From positions 1,860,001-1,924,000 of the forward strand of contig CAWBTA010000006.1 in NCBI GenBank assembly GCA_963791625.1: 64,000 nucleotides of DNA, in the 5' to 3' direction. The position numbers and the translations under genes were made by a program. The notes under the pieces were generated by a model. It made no database searches. It had not been told where the DNA came from and was given only the letters and a program-made list of their open reading frames with translations. This document shows positions 26,978 through 34,274 of this stretch, one piece after another; positions within the stretch are counted from its first letter, which is position 1, and the number at the start of each line of letters is the position of its first letter. Source of the stretch: JANMCE01 sp963791625 (GTDB lineage: Bacteria; Actinomycetota; Acidimicrobiia; Acidimicrobiales; Ilumatobacteraceae).

Positions 26978-28314
26978 TCGGTTTCGGCCTCCTCGCCGCC
27001 TTGACCCGGGAACACAATCGAACGGTCGATTGCGTGCCCCTCTGGGTCGACGATCTCGACTCTATCGAGCAGAACGTCCAACGCCTTGCGCTTGCGAAGA
27101 TCTGCGCTCAGATCGGCGACGGCATCGTTCTTCTCGTACGCCTTGCGAACAGCGACGGGCTTCTGACGCACCTCGATGGCGATGCGGCTGTACTCGGCCT
27201 CAAGGTCGTCGCTGTCCACCTCGATGTTCTCGGCATCGGCAACAGCCCGCAGGGCGAGGTCGATCTTGACGCCACGAACCGAAGCATCCCGAAGGTTCTC
27301 GGTGAGCATGCCCTGATCCTGGCCGGTCATCATGAGGTACTGCTCAAGGGAAATTCCTTGCGCTTGCAACTGCATGACGAAGTTCTGGGCCCGGCTCTGC
27401 AACTCCTGGTTGACGAGTGAGTCGGGGACGTCCTCTTCCACCAGATCGGCCAGTGCTTGGGTGGTGCGGTCAACGGCCATTTGGCGAAGCTGGTTGTGGC
27501 GCACGTTGGTGAGGCGCTCGCTGATGGAGGCCTTCCAGGCCTCGACCGTGTCGAACTCGCCGACATTCTCATCCACCCATGCGTCGGTTAGTTCGGGAAG
27601 CGTCAGTTCTTCGACCTTCTTCACGGTGACCTCGAAGTCAGCCTCAAAGTCGGTTCCACTCGGCGTGGCGGAGAACTCGAGGTGATCATCAACCTCACTG
27701 CCGATCAGCTCTTGGTCAAACGTGTCAGCCACCCAACCCTTGCCGATTTCGTACTGCCAGTCTTCGGTGTTGAGCCCGGGCACCGGCTCGCCGTCACGCT
27801 CAGCCGAAAGGTCAACGGTGACGTAGTCGCCAATGACCGCGGGGCGCTCGACTGCTTCGAGCTTGCCGCTCCGGCGAAGCTCGGCCTCGATCGGCGCATT
27901 GATCTCTTCGGGGGTCGGCGTGGCAGCCGGAAGCTCGACGCGCAGGCCGCTGTAGCCCGGCACCATGATGCGCGGGCGGATGGCGATGGTGGCATCGAAG
28001 CCGACCGGACCCGACTCTTCACCAGAGGTGATGTCGACCGCCGGCGTGTCAATGATGTCGACGTTGTGCTCGCGCACCGCCTTGGCCAGGTACTGCGGAA
28101 TGCCATCGCGCAACGCCTGCTCACGGGCAGGCGCTATGCCGATGCGCGCCTCAAGCACGGCGCGGGGCGCCTTGCCGGGACGGAAACCGGGCAGCCGGAC
28201 TTCCTTCGCGATCTTGCGGAACGCGGCATTGATATCGGATTCGAACTCGGCCTCGTCAACGACGACGGAGAGCTTGACTTGGTTACCCTCGAGGGTTTCG
28301 ACAGAACTTTGCAT
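26974..28314 (-). CDS. tig: Trigger factor
   Basis: 446 residues from the ATG at 28314. Ribosome-associated chaperone and peptidyl-prolyl isomerase. N-terminal ribosome-binding domain with GFRPGKAPRAVLEARIG (the GFRxGKxP signature at ~residues 42-48), then an FKBP-type PPIase domain with GDYVTVDLS, then the helical chaperone domain. The open frame extends further upstream, but nothing before MQSSVETLEGNQVKL resembles the family. TACTAT lies 12 bases upstream. Confidence 0.95.
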   Translation of the reverse strand: MQSSVETLEGNQVKLSVVVDEAEFESDINAAFRKIAKEVRLPGFRPGKAPRAVLEARIGIAPAREQALRDGIPQYLAKAVREHNVDIIDTPAVDITSGEESGPVGFDATIAIRPRIMVPGYSGLRVELPAATPTPEEINAPIEAELRRSGKLEAVERPAVIGDYVTVDLSAERDGEPVPGLNTEDWQYEIGKGWVADTFDQELIGSEVDDHLEFSATPSGTDFEADFEVTVKKVEELTLPELTDAWVDENVGEFDTVEAWKASISERLTNVRHNQLRQMAVDRTTQALADLVEEDVPDSLVNQELQSRAQNFVMQLQAQGISLEQYLMMTGQDQGMLTENLRDASVRGVKIDLALRAVADAENIEVDSDDLEAEYSRIAIEVRQKPVAVRKAYEKNDAVADLSADLRKRKALDVLLDRVEIVDPEGHAIDRSIVFPGQGGEEAETE

Positions 28315-28381
28315 ACGGAGATGGGAATAGTACCGGTAACCCCCGTCATCCGGGGCAACCGGCCAGGACTTTCGGCGACGT

Positions 28382-28420
28382 TGCGACAAAACCGGTCGCC
28401 AGACGTCCGGTTTTGTCGCA
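28382..28420. promoter_or_regulatory. 14-bp perfect inverted repeat in tig divergent region
   Basis: TGCGACAAAACCGG and its exact complement CCGGTTTTGTCGCA flank an 11-base spacer between the divergent tig and the small gene at 28465. Neither gene needs a terminator here, so a regulator-binding site or a structured leader is more likely. No close copy was noticed elsewhere in the window. Confidence 0.6.
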
Positions 28421-28450
28421 TGAACTTCTGGTCGAGCGGGGCGGATCTGG

Positions 28451-28456
28451 CACACT
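28451..28456 (+). promoter_or_regulatory. -10-like box (CACACT), leaderless promoter
   Basis: CACACT ends 8 bases before the ATG at 28465. The surrounding 14-mer TGGCACACTGGTTG recurs exactly at 38754-38767, upstream of another gene. Confidence 0.45.
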
Positions 28457-28464
28457 GGTTGCGT

Positions 28465-28731
28465 ATGCCGATCTGGAAAGCCCACAGCCTCGCCAAACCT
28501 CACGCCGACCAGCTTGAGCTGCGTAACGGGGACAAGGTCGTCTCCACCGCCGAGATCGAGGGCGTACCGGTCGGGACCGAGGGCAAGGTCATCTTGTCGA
28601 ATGGCTTCAACTGGCTGCGATACCGGGTCATCTTCGCCAACGACATGGAAGTCGGCGATCTTGATGGTCGGCAGCTCTCGCCCATCGGCCGTGCGGCCAA
28701 GCGCCTGGCCAAGGCGGCCCGCACGTACTAA
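28465..28731 (+). CDS. Small conserved protein with SH3-like pattern
   Basis: 88 residues. The ATG at 28465 is supported by the box 8 bases upstream; the frame is open much further but reads antisense to tig there. VGTEGKVILSNGFNWLRYRV and DLDGRQL fit a small beta-barrel seen in short actinobacterial proteins (GTxGxV...W.RYxVxF). The C-terminus is basic (GRAAKRLAKAARTY). It follows the inverted repeat and precedes tRNA-Pro. Function unknown; nucleic-acid binding is a guess from charge. Confidence 0.7.
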   Translation: MPIWKAHSLAKPHADQLELRNGDKVVSTAEIEGVPVGTEGKVILSNGFNWLRYRVIFANDMEVGDLDGRQLSPIGRAAKRLAKAARTY

Positions 28732-28794
28732 ACCACCCGGCCTAAACCTCTCCGCGGCGCGGCCGTGTGAACGGTTAGGCTTCACCAGCACCTT

Positions 28795-28870
28795 CGGGGT
28801 GTGGCGCAGTTGGTAGCGCGCTGCGTTTGGGACGCAGAGGCCGGGAGTTCGAGTCTCCCCACCCCGACCA
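28795..28870 (+). tRNA. tRNA-Pro(UGG), CCA encoded
   Basis: Acceptor CGGGGTG/CACCCCG, D arm GCGC..GCGC, anticodon arm CTGCG-TTTGGGA-CGCAG (anticodon TGG), T arm GGGAG-TTCGAGT-CTCCC, discriminator A and encoded CCA. All stems pair. The promoter of the next gene lies directly at its 3' end. Confidence 0.96.
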
Positions 28871-28876
28871 ACCTTC

Positions 28877-28882
28877 TACGAT
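28877..28882 (+). promoter_or_regulatory. -10 box (TACGAT), leaderless promoter
   Basis: TACGAT lies 7 bases before the ATG at 28890 and 6 bases after tRNA-Pro; any -35 element would be inside the tRNA. Confidence 0.5.
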
Positions 28883-28889
28883 CAGGTTT

Positions 28890-29602
28890 ATGACCGATCA
28901 GCTCTACTTCCGTCAGCTTCTCTCCGGGCGGGACTTCGCCGTGGCCGATCAGCTGGCCGGGCAGATGGCGAACTTCGCCTACGCCATTGGCGACCGAACC
29001 ACCGGTGAGTGCGTGCTGGTGGACCCGGCCTACGACGTGAACGCGTTGGCCGATGTGGTGGAGGCCGACGGACTGCGAGTGACCGGCGTGCTGGCCACCC
29101 ACTATCACGCCGATCACGTGGGCGGCTCCATGATGGGTTACCGCATCCAAGGCATCACGACGCTTCTCGAACGAGTAGGCGTGAAGATCCACGTGCAGTC
29201 CGAGGAAGCCGAGTTCGTGAAGAAGGTGACGGGGGTATCGGACAAGGACCTTGCATTGCACGCCTCGGGCGACACCGTGATGGTGGGCCACATTCCCATC
29301 CAACTACTCCACACTCCCGGACACACGCCGGGGAGCCAGTGCTTCCTGGTCGACGGGCGGCTGGTAGCGGGCGACACGCTGTTTCTCGATGGTTGCGGAC
29401 GCACCGACTTTCCGGGCTCGGACCAGCGGCCATGTACGACAGTCTCACCCGCCTCGCAAGCCTGCCCGATGACACCGTGCTGTACCCGGGCCACAACTAC
29501 TCCCCGCCCCACGCCCACCTGCCGATGTCGACCGTGAAACAGTCGAACTACGTCTACCGCCCGACATCGAAAGAGCAATGGCTCACCATGTTCGGGGCGT
29601 GA
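28890..29602 (+). CDS. MBL-fold metallo-hydrolase (persulfide-dioxygenase-like), frameshifted
   Basis: Metallo-beta-lactamase fold: THYHADHVGG metal motif near residue 71, LLHTPGHTPGSQCFLVDGRL, and GDTLFLDGCGRTDFPGSD, the GRTDF element of ETHE1/glyoxalase II-like enzymes. After GSD (near 29422-29424) the frame is lost; the rest (AAMYDSLTRLASLPDDTVLY, PGHNY metal His, ending TMFGA) continues in the +2 frame. Adding one C to the ACC there restores DPAAMYDSL. If real, the last ~60 residues and a metal ligand are lost; a homopolymer error is equally likely. Restored length about 237, typical of ETHE1-like proteins. Confidence 0.82.
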
Positions 29603-29611
29603 GGCAGGTTT

Positions 29612-29646
29612 GTGATCCTGATGTCGTAGGACAACATCAGGATCAC
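29612..29646. terminator. Bidirectional hairpin terminator
   Basis: A perfect 13-bp stem (GTGATCCTGATGT / ACATCAGGATCAC) with a 9-base loop lies in the 53-base gap between two convergent genes. No T-tract. Confidence 0.65.
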
Positions 29647-29655
29647 TGAAACCTC

Positions 29656-30717
29656 TCAGCCGTAATACTTTTCGCCGCCGCCTGCGGCCAGGACGTCGTC
29701 GAGCCAGTTACCTTCGTAGATGTCGTTCGGGCCTTGGAGCAGGTCGGGGGCGTCGGCGCCTTCGGGCGTGGTGACCAGCGTCCAGGCCTGACGCTTGTAC
29801 GTCCAGTTGTCGGGGTTCAGGCGATGCGCCTCGCGCCACCACGGCACCGCGGCTTCATTACCGACGGAGCGCCAGAGGTGCTGGCCAAGCTCGAAGCACG
29901 CCGCGGCCCGGGCGTGCTCGATCGGGTAGGACCGGCTGCGGTCGATGACTTCGTCGGGTGACAGGACGAACTCGCTGGCTGATCCCTTCGCGGCCCAGTC
30001 ATTGACCATGGCGCGATAGGCGGCGGACACGTCGGGCAGCTTGTTGACCTCGGCCATCATGTTCACGATGCGCTCGGGCATGCCGGGCGGGAGCGCTCTT
30101 GGCACCCGAGCTTCTAGCAACGCAAGTTCGGCCGGTCGGACGATCATGCCGTCTTCGTTGATCCACACCGACATCGGAACGTTCACGAAGCCGAACAGAT
30201 CGTTGGTGATGTGGCCGGTATCGATCAATGACGGATGGGTTGGCGCCGCGGCATCGATCCACGGTGTGGCATGGGCCGGATCGATATCGAGGGCAACAGT
30301 GACCACGGTAATGCCGAGCGGCTCAAGTTCGGTATGCAGCGCCTGCCACACGGGCAGGCTGGTGCGACAGCCTCACCAACTGGCCCACGCCACCATGATG
30401 ACTCGCCGCCCTCGTAGCGACGACAACAAAAACGAATCTCCGTTCCGATCTTTCAACACCGGGTCGGGGGCGACCACCGTGGTGAGCGCCTTGCCACCGC
30501 TGGCCGGTCCGAGCGCCCACAACCCGTGCGCCTCGTCCTGTACGAGCGGCATGCGGAGACGCTCCGAGATCACCGTTGCGTCGAGCGTGCCGTCGGACTT
30601 GATCGCACCCGGTGCCGGTATGCAGACGTCGCCCTGGCACAGACCCTGTGGCGTGGCGGCCCATCCGGTGCGGGCCGTGAAGTCCAGTGGATCCATCGAC
30701 AGCGAGGTCAGGAGCAT
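29656..30717 (-). CDS. Thioredoxin/TlpA-like selenoprotein with in-frame TGA (probable Sec115)
   Basis: Two same-frame segments are separated by one TGA at 30373-30375. Read through, they give a 353-residue protein. Around the TGA: RRVIMVAWASW-TGA-GCRTSLPVWQAL, i.e. TGA replaces the first Cys of a WASWCGC-type redox site at the start of helix 1 of a thioredoxin fold; beta-strand ITVVTVALDID and the cis-Pro region (NVPMSVWINEDG) follow. The ~110 N-terminal residues include CQGDVCIP; the ~100 C-terminal residues are helical. A SECIS-like hairpin follows the TGA at 30341-30359. TATAGG lies 7 bases before the chosen ATG at 30717; an alternative start is at 30696. Likely substrate: a thiol or disulfide. 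Sec insertion is inferred, not proven. Confidence 0.82.
30341..30359 (-). promoter_or_regulatory. Candidate bacterial SECIS hairpin
   Basis: On the - strand, 13 bases after the TGA, GCCTGCC and GGCAGGC form a perfect 7-bp stem with loop CGUGU. The apical loop is 20 bases from the UGA and has G at its second position followed by U. These fit the known bacterial SECIS pattern (small loop with G in the first two positions, 16-37 nt from UGA). Confidence 0.7.
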
Positions 30718-30759
30718 GCCGAACCCTATAGGCCAAGCCGAAGCGCGCGCGTAACTCGC

Positions 30760-30765
30760 TACGCT
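30760..30765 (+). promoter_or_regulatory. -10 box (TACGCT), leaderless promoter
   Basis: TACGCT lies 7 bases before the ATG at 30773, divergent from the selenoprotein gene, inside a GAGCG-TA-GCGAG unit read on the other strand. Confidence 0.5.
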
Positions 30766-30772
30766 CGGCCCG

Positions 30773-31597
30773 ATGACCACGTACGAGCAGATCATCTACA
30801 GCGTTGCCGACCCGGTAGCCACCATCTCGCTGAACCGTCCCGACGCGCTCAACGCATGGACCGACCAGATGGCTGCCGAGGTGTTTGACGCATTGCGCCG
30901 CGCCACTGACGATCGGGCGGTCGTCGGCATTGTGATCACGGGCGAAGGTCGCGGGTTCTGCGCTGGCGCTGACCTCAAGATGCTCAGCGGCATCAGCGCG
31001 GGAAGACGGGGTGAACCCGAACCGGTAGAGCTCGCCGGCGACGCGACGTGGGGTGACGACTTCCGTGGCCTCTACACGTCACTGCTGTCGGTGCCGAAGC
31101 CGATCATCGCTGCGATCAACGGCGCGGTCGCCGGAATGGCCGTGCCGCTTGTGCTGTCGTGCGACCTTCGCTTCATCTCGACCGCCGCAAAGATCACGAT
31201 GGCCTTTTCACATCGCGGTCTCATCGCCGAGTGGGGCTCGAGCTGGCTGCTTCCGAAGGTTTTGGGGCCGTCGAAGGCGCTCGACATCATGCTGTCGTCC
31301 CGCTTAGTCGGCGGCACCGAAGCGTTTCAGATGGGGCTCGCCGATCGACTGTTCGAACCCGCCGAACTTCTGCCCGCTGCGACGGCCTACATCACCGACC
31401 TCGCCGAGAAGTGCTCACCGACCTCGATGGCCATCATGAAGCGTCAGGTCTACCAGCATCTGCACGAAGGCCTCGGAGCCGCCGAACGCGAGGCCGCGGC
31501 CCTCATGCGGGAAAGCTTCGGTCGGCCCGACTTCGCTGAAGGTGTGTCGTCATTCCTCGAGCGTCGACCGCCACAGTTCGGCCGGATCGGAAACTGA
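30773..31597 (+). CDS. Enoyl-CoA hydratase/isomerase family protein
   Basis: 274 residues, crotonase fold. ATISLNRPDALNAWT at the N-terminus, RGFCAGADLKML (oxyanion hole), INGAVAGMAVPLVLSCDLRF (second oxyanion element) and an FSHRGLIAEWGSSWLLPKVLG region. The Glu in LIAEWGSSW is in the position of a catalytic acid of hydratases. Likely acts in fatty-acid or branched-chain acyl-CoA degradation; substrate unknown. The following MBL gene starts 7 bases after its stop, so both probably form an operon. Confidence 0.9.
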   Translation: MTTYEQIIYSVADPVATISLNRPDALNAWTDQMAAEVFDALRRATDDRAVVGIVITGEGRGFCAGADLKMLSGISAGRRGEPEPVELAGDATWGDDFRGLYTSLLSVPKPIIAAINGAVAGMAVPLVLSCDLRFISTAAKITMAFSHRGLIAEWGSSWLLPKVLGPSKALDIMLSSRLVGGTEAFQMGLADRLFEPAELLPAATAYITDLAEKCSPTSMAIMKRQVYQHLHEGLGAAEREAAALMRESFGRPDFAEGVSSFLERRPPQFGRIGN

Positions 31598-31604
31598 CTC
31601 AGAG

Positions 31605-32420
31605 GTGACAAAGCTGGAGGCAATCCGTGTCGGCGACATCGTCGTCCATCCCATCTACGACGGCACCGCGGTACTCACGACCGACATGTGGGCGGGTAGT
31701 GACTGGACTTCTCACCGCCACCTCGTTGACGAGGCGAATCGACTCGTTGTGCCGGTCGGGGCATTCCTGGTGCGCGTGGGCGACAAACTGCTGCTTCTCG
31801 ACGCTGGTGTAGGTGATGTTCGGGATGACATGTTCGACGGGGGTCAGTTGCTGCACAGCCTCGCCGTCGCCGGTGCGACGCCCGAAGACATCGACGTGAT
31901 CGTCGTGTCACATCTGCACAGTGATCATATGGGGTGGCTCGAACGAGACGGGGCTTCCATGTTTCCCCGAGCAACAATTCGCATTGGCGCTGCCGACTGG
32001 GAGTACTTCGTGGAGGAAGCCAGCGGCGGTCGCAAACGTGCGGCTCGCTTGCGCACCGTCGAGAACCAGGTGGAGCTCATAGACGGCGATGGCGTCGCCA
32101 TACTGCCGGGCGTCACCACTCGGTCGACACCCGGCCACACCCCGGGTCACACCAGCACGGTGATCGCAACCGGAACCGAGCGCCTGATCGTGCTCGGCGA
32201 TGCCCTGCACTGCCCTGCCCAACTCACCGAATCCGAGTGGCAGTTTGTGTTCGATGTCGATGCCGAGCTGGCCGTTCGCACCCGGCAAGCGTTGCTCCGT
32301 GATGCTGAGCTGCCGGGCACCGTTGTGCTGCCTTGTCACTTCCCCGGGATGCAGGCGGCGCGCCTGCTCGCCGCGAACGGCTCGCGCCGCTGGGTCGTGG
32401 GCGAACGGTTCGCCACGTAG
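31605..32420 (+). CDS. MBL-fold metallo-hydrolase
   Basis: 271 residues from the GTG at 31605. Metallo-beta-lactamase fold with VVSHLHSDHMGWLE (HxHxDH), TRSTPGHTPGHTSTVI (third metal His), LGDALHCPAQL (bridging Asp) and the late VLPCHFPG His. This set is typical of quorum-quenching lactonase/AttM-like or related hydrolases. A 21-codon-longer start exists but overlaps the upstream gene. It converges with the next gene, only 7 bases away. Confidence 0.85.
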   Translation: MTKLEAIRVGDIVVHPIYDGTAVLTTDMWAGSDWTSHRHLVDEANRLVVPVGAFLVRVGDKLLLLDAGVGDVRDDMFDGGQLLHSLAVAGATPEDIDVIVVSHLHSDHMGWLERDGASMFPRATIRIGAADWEYFVEEASGGRKRAARLRTVENQVELIDGDGVAILPGVTTRSTPGHTPGHTSTVIATGTERLIVLGDALHCPAQLTESEWQFVFDVDAELAVRTRQALLRDAELPGTVVLPCHFPGMQAARLLAANGSRRWVVGERFAT

Positions 32421-32427
32421 CAGCGTT

Positions 32428-32955
32428 TTACGACGTTGCGACGGTGGGGCCGAACTCGGCGAGTTTGCTGCCCGTCGAGTGGAGGTGGTTGCCCATCTTG
32501 GCGAGGTCTTCGCCGGTGGAATTGAGCCGCTCGCCAACCAAGCGGAACTGGGTGGCGACGCTGCCGAGACCGTCGGCAACACCGCCGAGCTTGGTGGCGT
32601 GTTCGGTCAACTCCCCCGCCGCACCAGCATGCAGTCCGTGCACAATCCCGGCCAAGCGAGTGACCATTTCAACGGCGTCATGCAGTTCCTGGCGGCACGT
32701 ATCGAGCGCATCAGAGGCAACATCTACAAGGGAGTGGATCGGCGAATCGCCACCGCTCAGAAAGCCAGAGGCATTCGTCGCTGCGCTAGCCGCGGTGACC
32801 AGCCCGTCACCCGCTTCGCCCAGCAGCTTCGGCGTGTTCTGCACCAGTCGGACGAGGTCATCACCGTGTTCGCGTACGAACTTTATGACGTGCTGCACAT
32901 CTTCCATGATGTCGCCGAACGGATTGCCCTTGGTGAGGTTGTCCAACAAGCCCAT
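32428..32955 (-). CDS. Hypothetical helical protein
   Basis: 175 residues. The ATG at 32955 has AAGGAG 7 bases upstream and is preferred over the longer frame. MGLLDNLTKGNPFGDIMEDV at the N-terminus is followed by amphipathic helices with heptad-like repeats (VEMVTRLAGIVHGLHAG, LGSVATQFRLVGERL). No TM segment, no catalytic motif, no family recognised. Could be an apolipophorin-like or phasin-like surface-binding protein, judging only by helix pattern. Confidence 0.65.
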   Translation of the reverse strand: MGLLDNLTKGNPFGDIMEDVQHVIKFVREHGDDLVRLVQNTPKLLGEAGDGLVTAASAATNASGFLSGGDSPIHSLVDVASDALDTCRQELHDAVEMVTRLAGIVHGLHAGAAGELTEHATKLGGVADGLGSVATQFRLVGERLNSTGEDLAKMGNHLHSTGSKLAEFGPTVATS

Positions 32956-33049
32956 TGATGCTCCTTTTGAGATTCGAGGGCTGACTGTACCGAAGCAGCT
33001 GCAATGGACGGGCGTTTCCTCAGGCGGGCCGCTATCCTGCATATGTTCT

Positions 33050-33123
33050 GCGGGTGTAGCTCAGTGGTAGAGCACCGTCCTTCCAAGTCGGCTACGCCAG
33101 TTCGATTCTGGTCACCCGCTCCA
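33050..33123 (+). tRNA. tRNA-Gly(UCC), CCA encoded
   Basis: Acceptor GCGGGTG/CACCCGC, D arm GCTC..GAGC, anticodon loop CTTCCAA (anticodon TCC), T arm GCCAG-TTCGATT-CTGGT, discriminator T and CCA. The anticodon stem CCGTC/GTCGG has one U-U mismatch at its fourth pair. Confidence 0.93.
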
Positions 33124-33126
33124 ACA

Positions 33127-33156
33127 AACAGCCCGGCCGGCAACGGCCGGGCTGTT
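33127..33156 (+). terminator. Terminator of tRNA-Gly
   Basis: A perfect 13-bp stem AACAGCCCGGCCG / CGGCCGGGCTGTT closes a GCAA tetraloop, beginning 4 bases after the tRNA. No long T-tract. Confidence 0.75.
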
Positions 33157-33212
33157 GCGTGACAGACGGCAGAAAGCGCACGAACGAGTCTGGCTAGGCC
33201 AAACTCCTGTAC

Positions 33213-34262
33213 ATGCCTGCCGCCTTACCGATTGCTCCCGCACAGAACTTTGCCAGTGACAACACCGCCACGGTGCACCCTGCGGTGATGCAGGCGTTGG
33301 TCGACGCCAACGTCGGGCATCAGATTGCGTACGGTAACGACACCCACACGGCCGAGTGCGAGGCCCATCTACGAGAGCTGTTCGGCGCGCCCGTGGAGAG
33401 CGTGTTGGTGTGGGGCGGCACGGGGGCAAACGTGGTTGGGCTGGCCACCATGCTCCATGCAAGTGAAGCCGTCATCTGTAGCGACGTCGCCCATATCAAC
33501 GTTGACGAAGGCGGCGCCCCCGAAAAGTTTGCCGGAACAAAACTGGTTGATCTTGCAACTACTGACGCCAAACTGACACCGGAACAGATCGAACCGATGT
33601 TGCACGTGCTTGGCGATCACCACCATGTGCAGCCGAAGGTGATCTCCCTCACTCAGTCAACCGAGTTGGGCACGCTCTATTCCCCCGCCGAAGTTGCAGC
33701 CCTCGCTGACCTCGCCCACCGCTACGGCATGTACCTGCACATGGACGGTGCACGCATCGCCAACGCCACGATTGCCGTCGGTGACCTGCGCTCGTTCACC
33801 ATCGACGCTGGTGTTGACGTGCTGTCGTTTGGTGGCACCAAGAACGGCATGATGTACGGCGAGGCCGTTGTCTTCCTCAATAGTTCCCTGGCTCGCAACG
33901 CCCGCTTCGTTCGCAAGCAGGCCATGCAGTTGCCGTCGAAGTGCCGCTACATCGCAGCCCAATTCAACGCGTTGTTCACCGATGACCTCTGGCTCCGGAA
34001 CGCACGGCACGCCAACGACATGGCGGTGCGTCTCTATAACGCAACGAAGGATCTCGATGGTGTCACGTTCGCAGCCGCACCCGTCGTAAACGGCATGTTC
34101 CCGATCCTGCGGGCGGACGTGATCGACCAACTCCAAGCGTGGTCGCCGTTCTACACCTGGGACCCTGCCATCAACCAGGTCCGCTGGATGGCCAGCTTCG
34201 ACACGACCGTTGAAGACGTCGACCGCCTCGCCGCCGGAGTCAAAGCTGCACTGACCCCCTAA
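33213..34262 (+). CDS. Low-specificity L-threonine aldolase (beta-eliminating lyase family)
   Basis: 349 residues, PLP fold type I. NFASDNTATVHPAVMQAL at the N-terminus (SDN..HP), AYGNDTHTAECEAHL, GTGANVVGL (phosphate cup), YLHMDGARIANA (PLP-binding Asp) and SFGGTKNGMM with the PLP lysine. Splits L-threonine or L-allo-threonine to glycine and acetaldehyde. Mycothione reductase follows after 12 bases in the same direction. Confidence 0.92.
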   Translation: MPAALPIAPAQNFASDNTATVHPAVMQALVDANVGHQIAYGNDTHTAECEAHLRELFGAPVESVLVWGGTGANVVGLATMLHASEAVICSDVAHINVDEGGAPEKFAGTKLVDLATTDAKLTPEQIEPMLHVLGDHHHVQPKVISLTQSTELGTLYSPAEVAALADLAHRYGMYLHMDGARIANATIAVGDLRSFTIDAGVDVLSFGGTKNGMMYGEAVVFLNSSLARNARFVRKQAMQLPSKCRYIAAQFNALFTDDLWLRNARHANDMAVRLYNATKDLDGVTFAAAPVVNGMFPILRADVIDQLQAWSPFYTWDPAINQVRWMASFDTTVEDVDRLAAGVKAALTP

Positions 34263-34274
34263 CCTCTTGCTTCT

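Noticed and set aside
28382..28420. Rho-independent terminator
   Set aside because: It lies between divergent genes where no transcript ends, so a regulatory site is more likely.
30373..30717. Two separate short proteins instead of one selenoprotein
   Set aside because: The first would end in the middle of a thioredoxin fold and the second would lack its first strand; the continuous frame and the hairpin argue for one protein.
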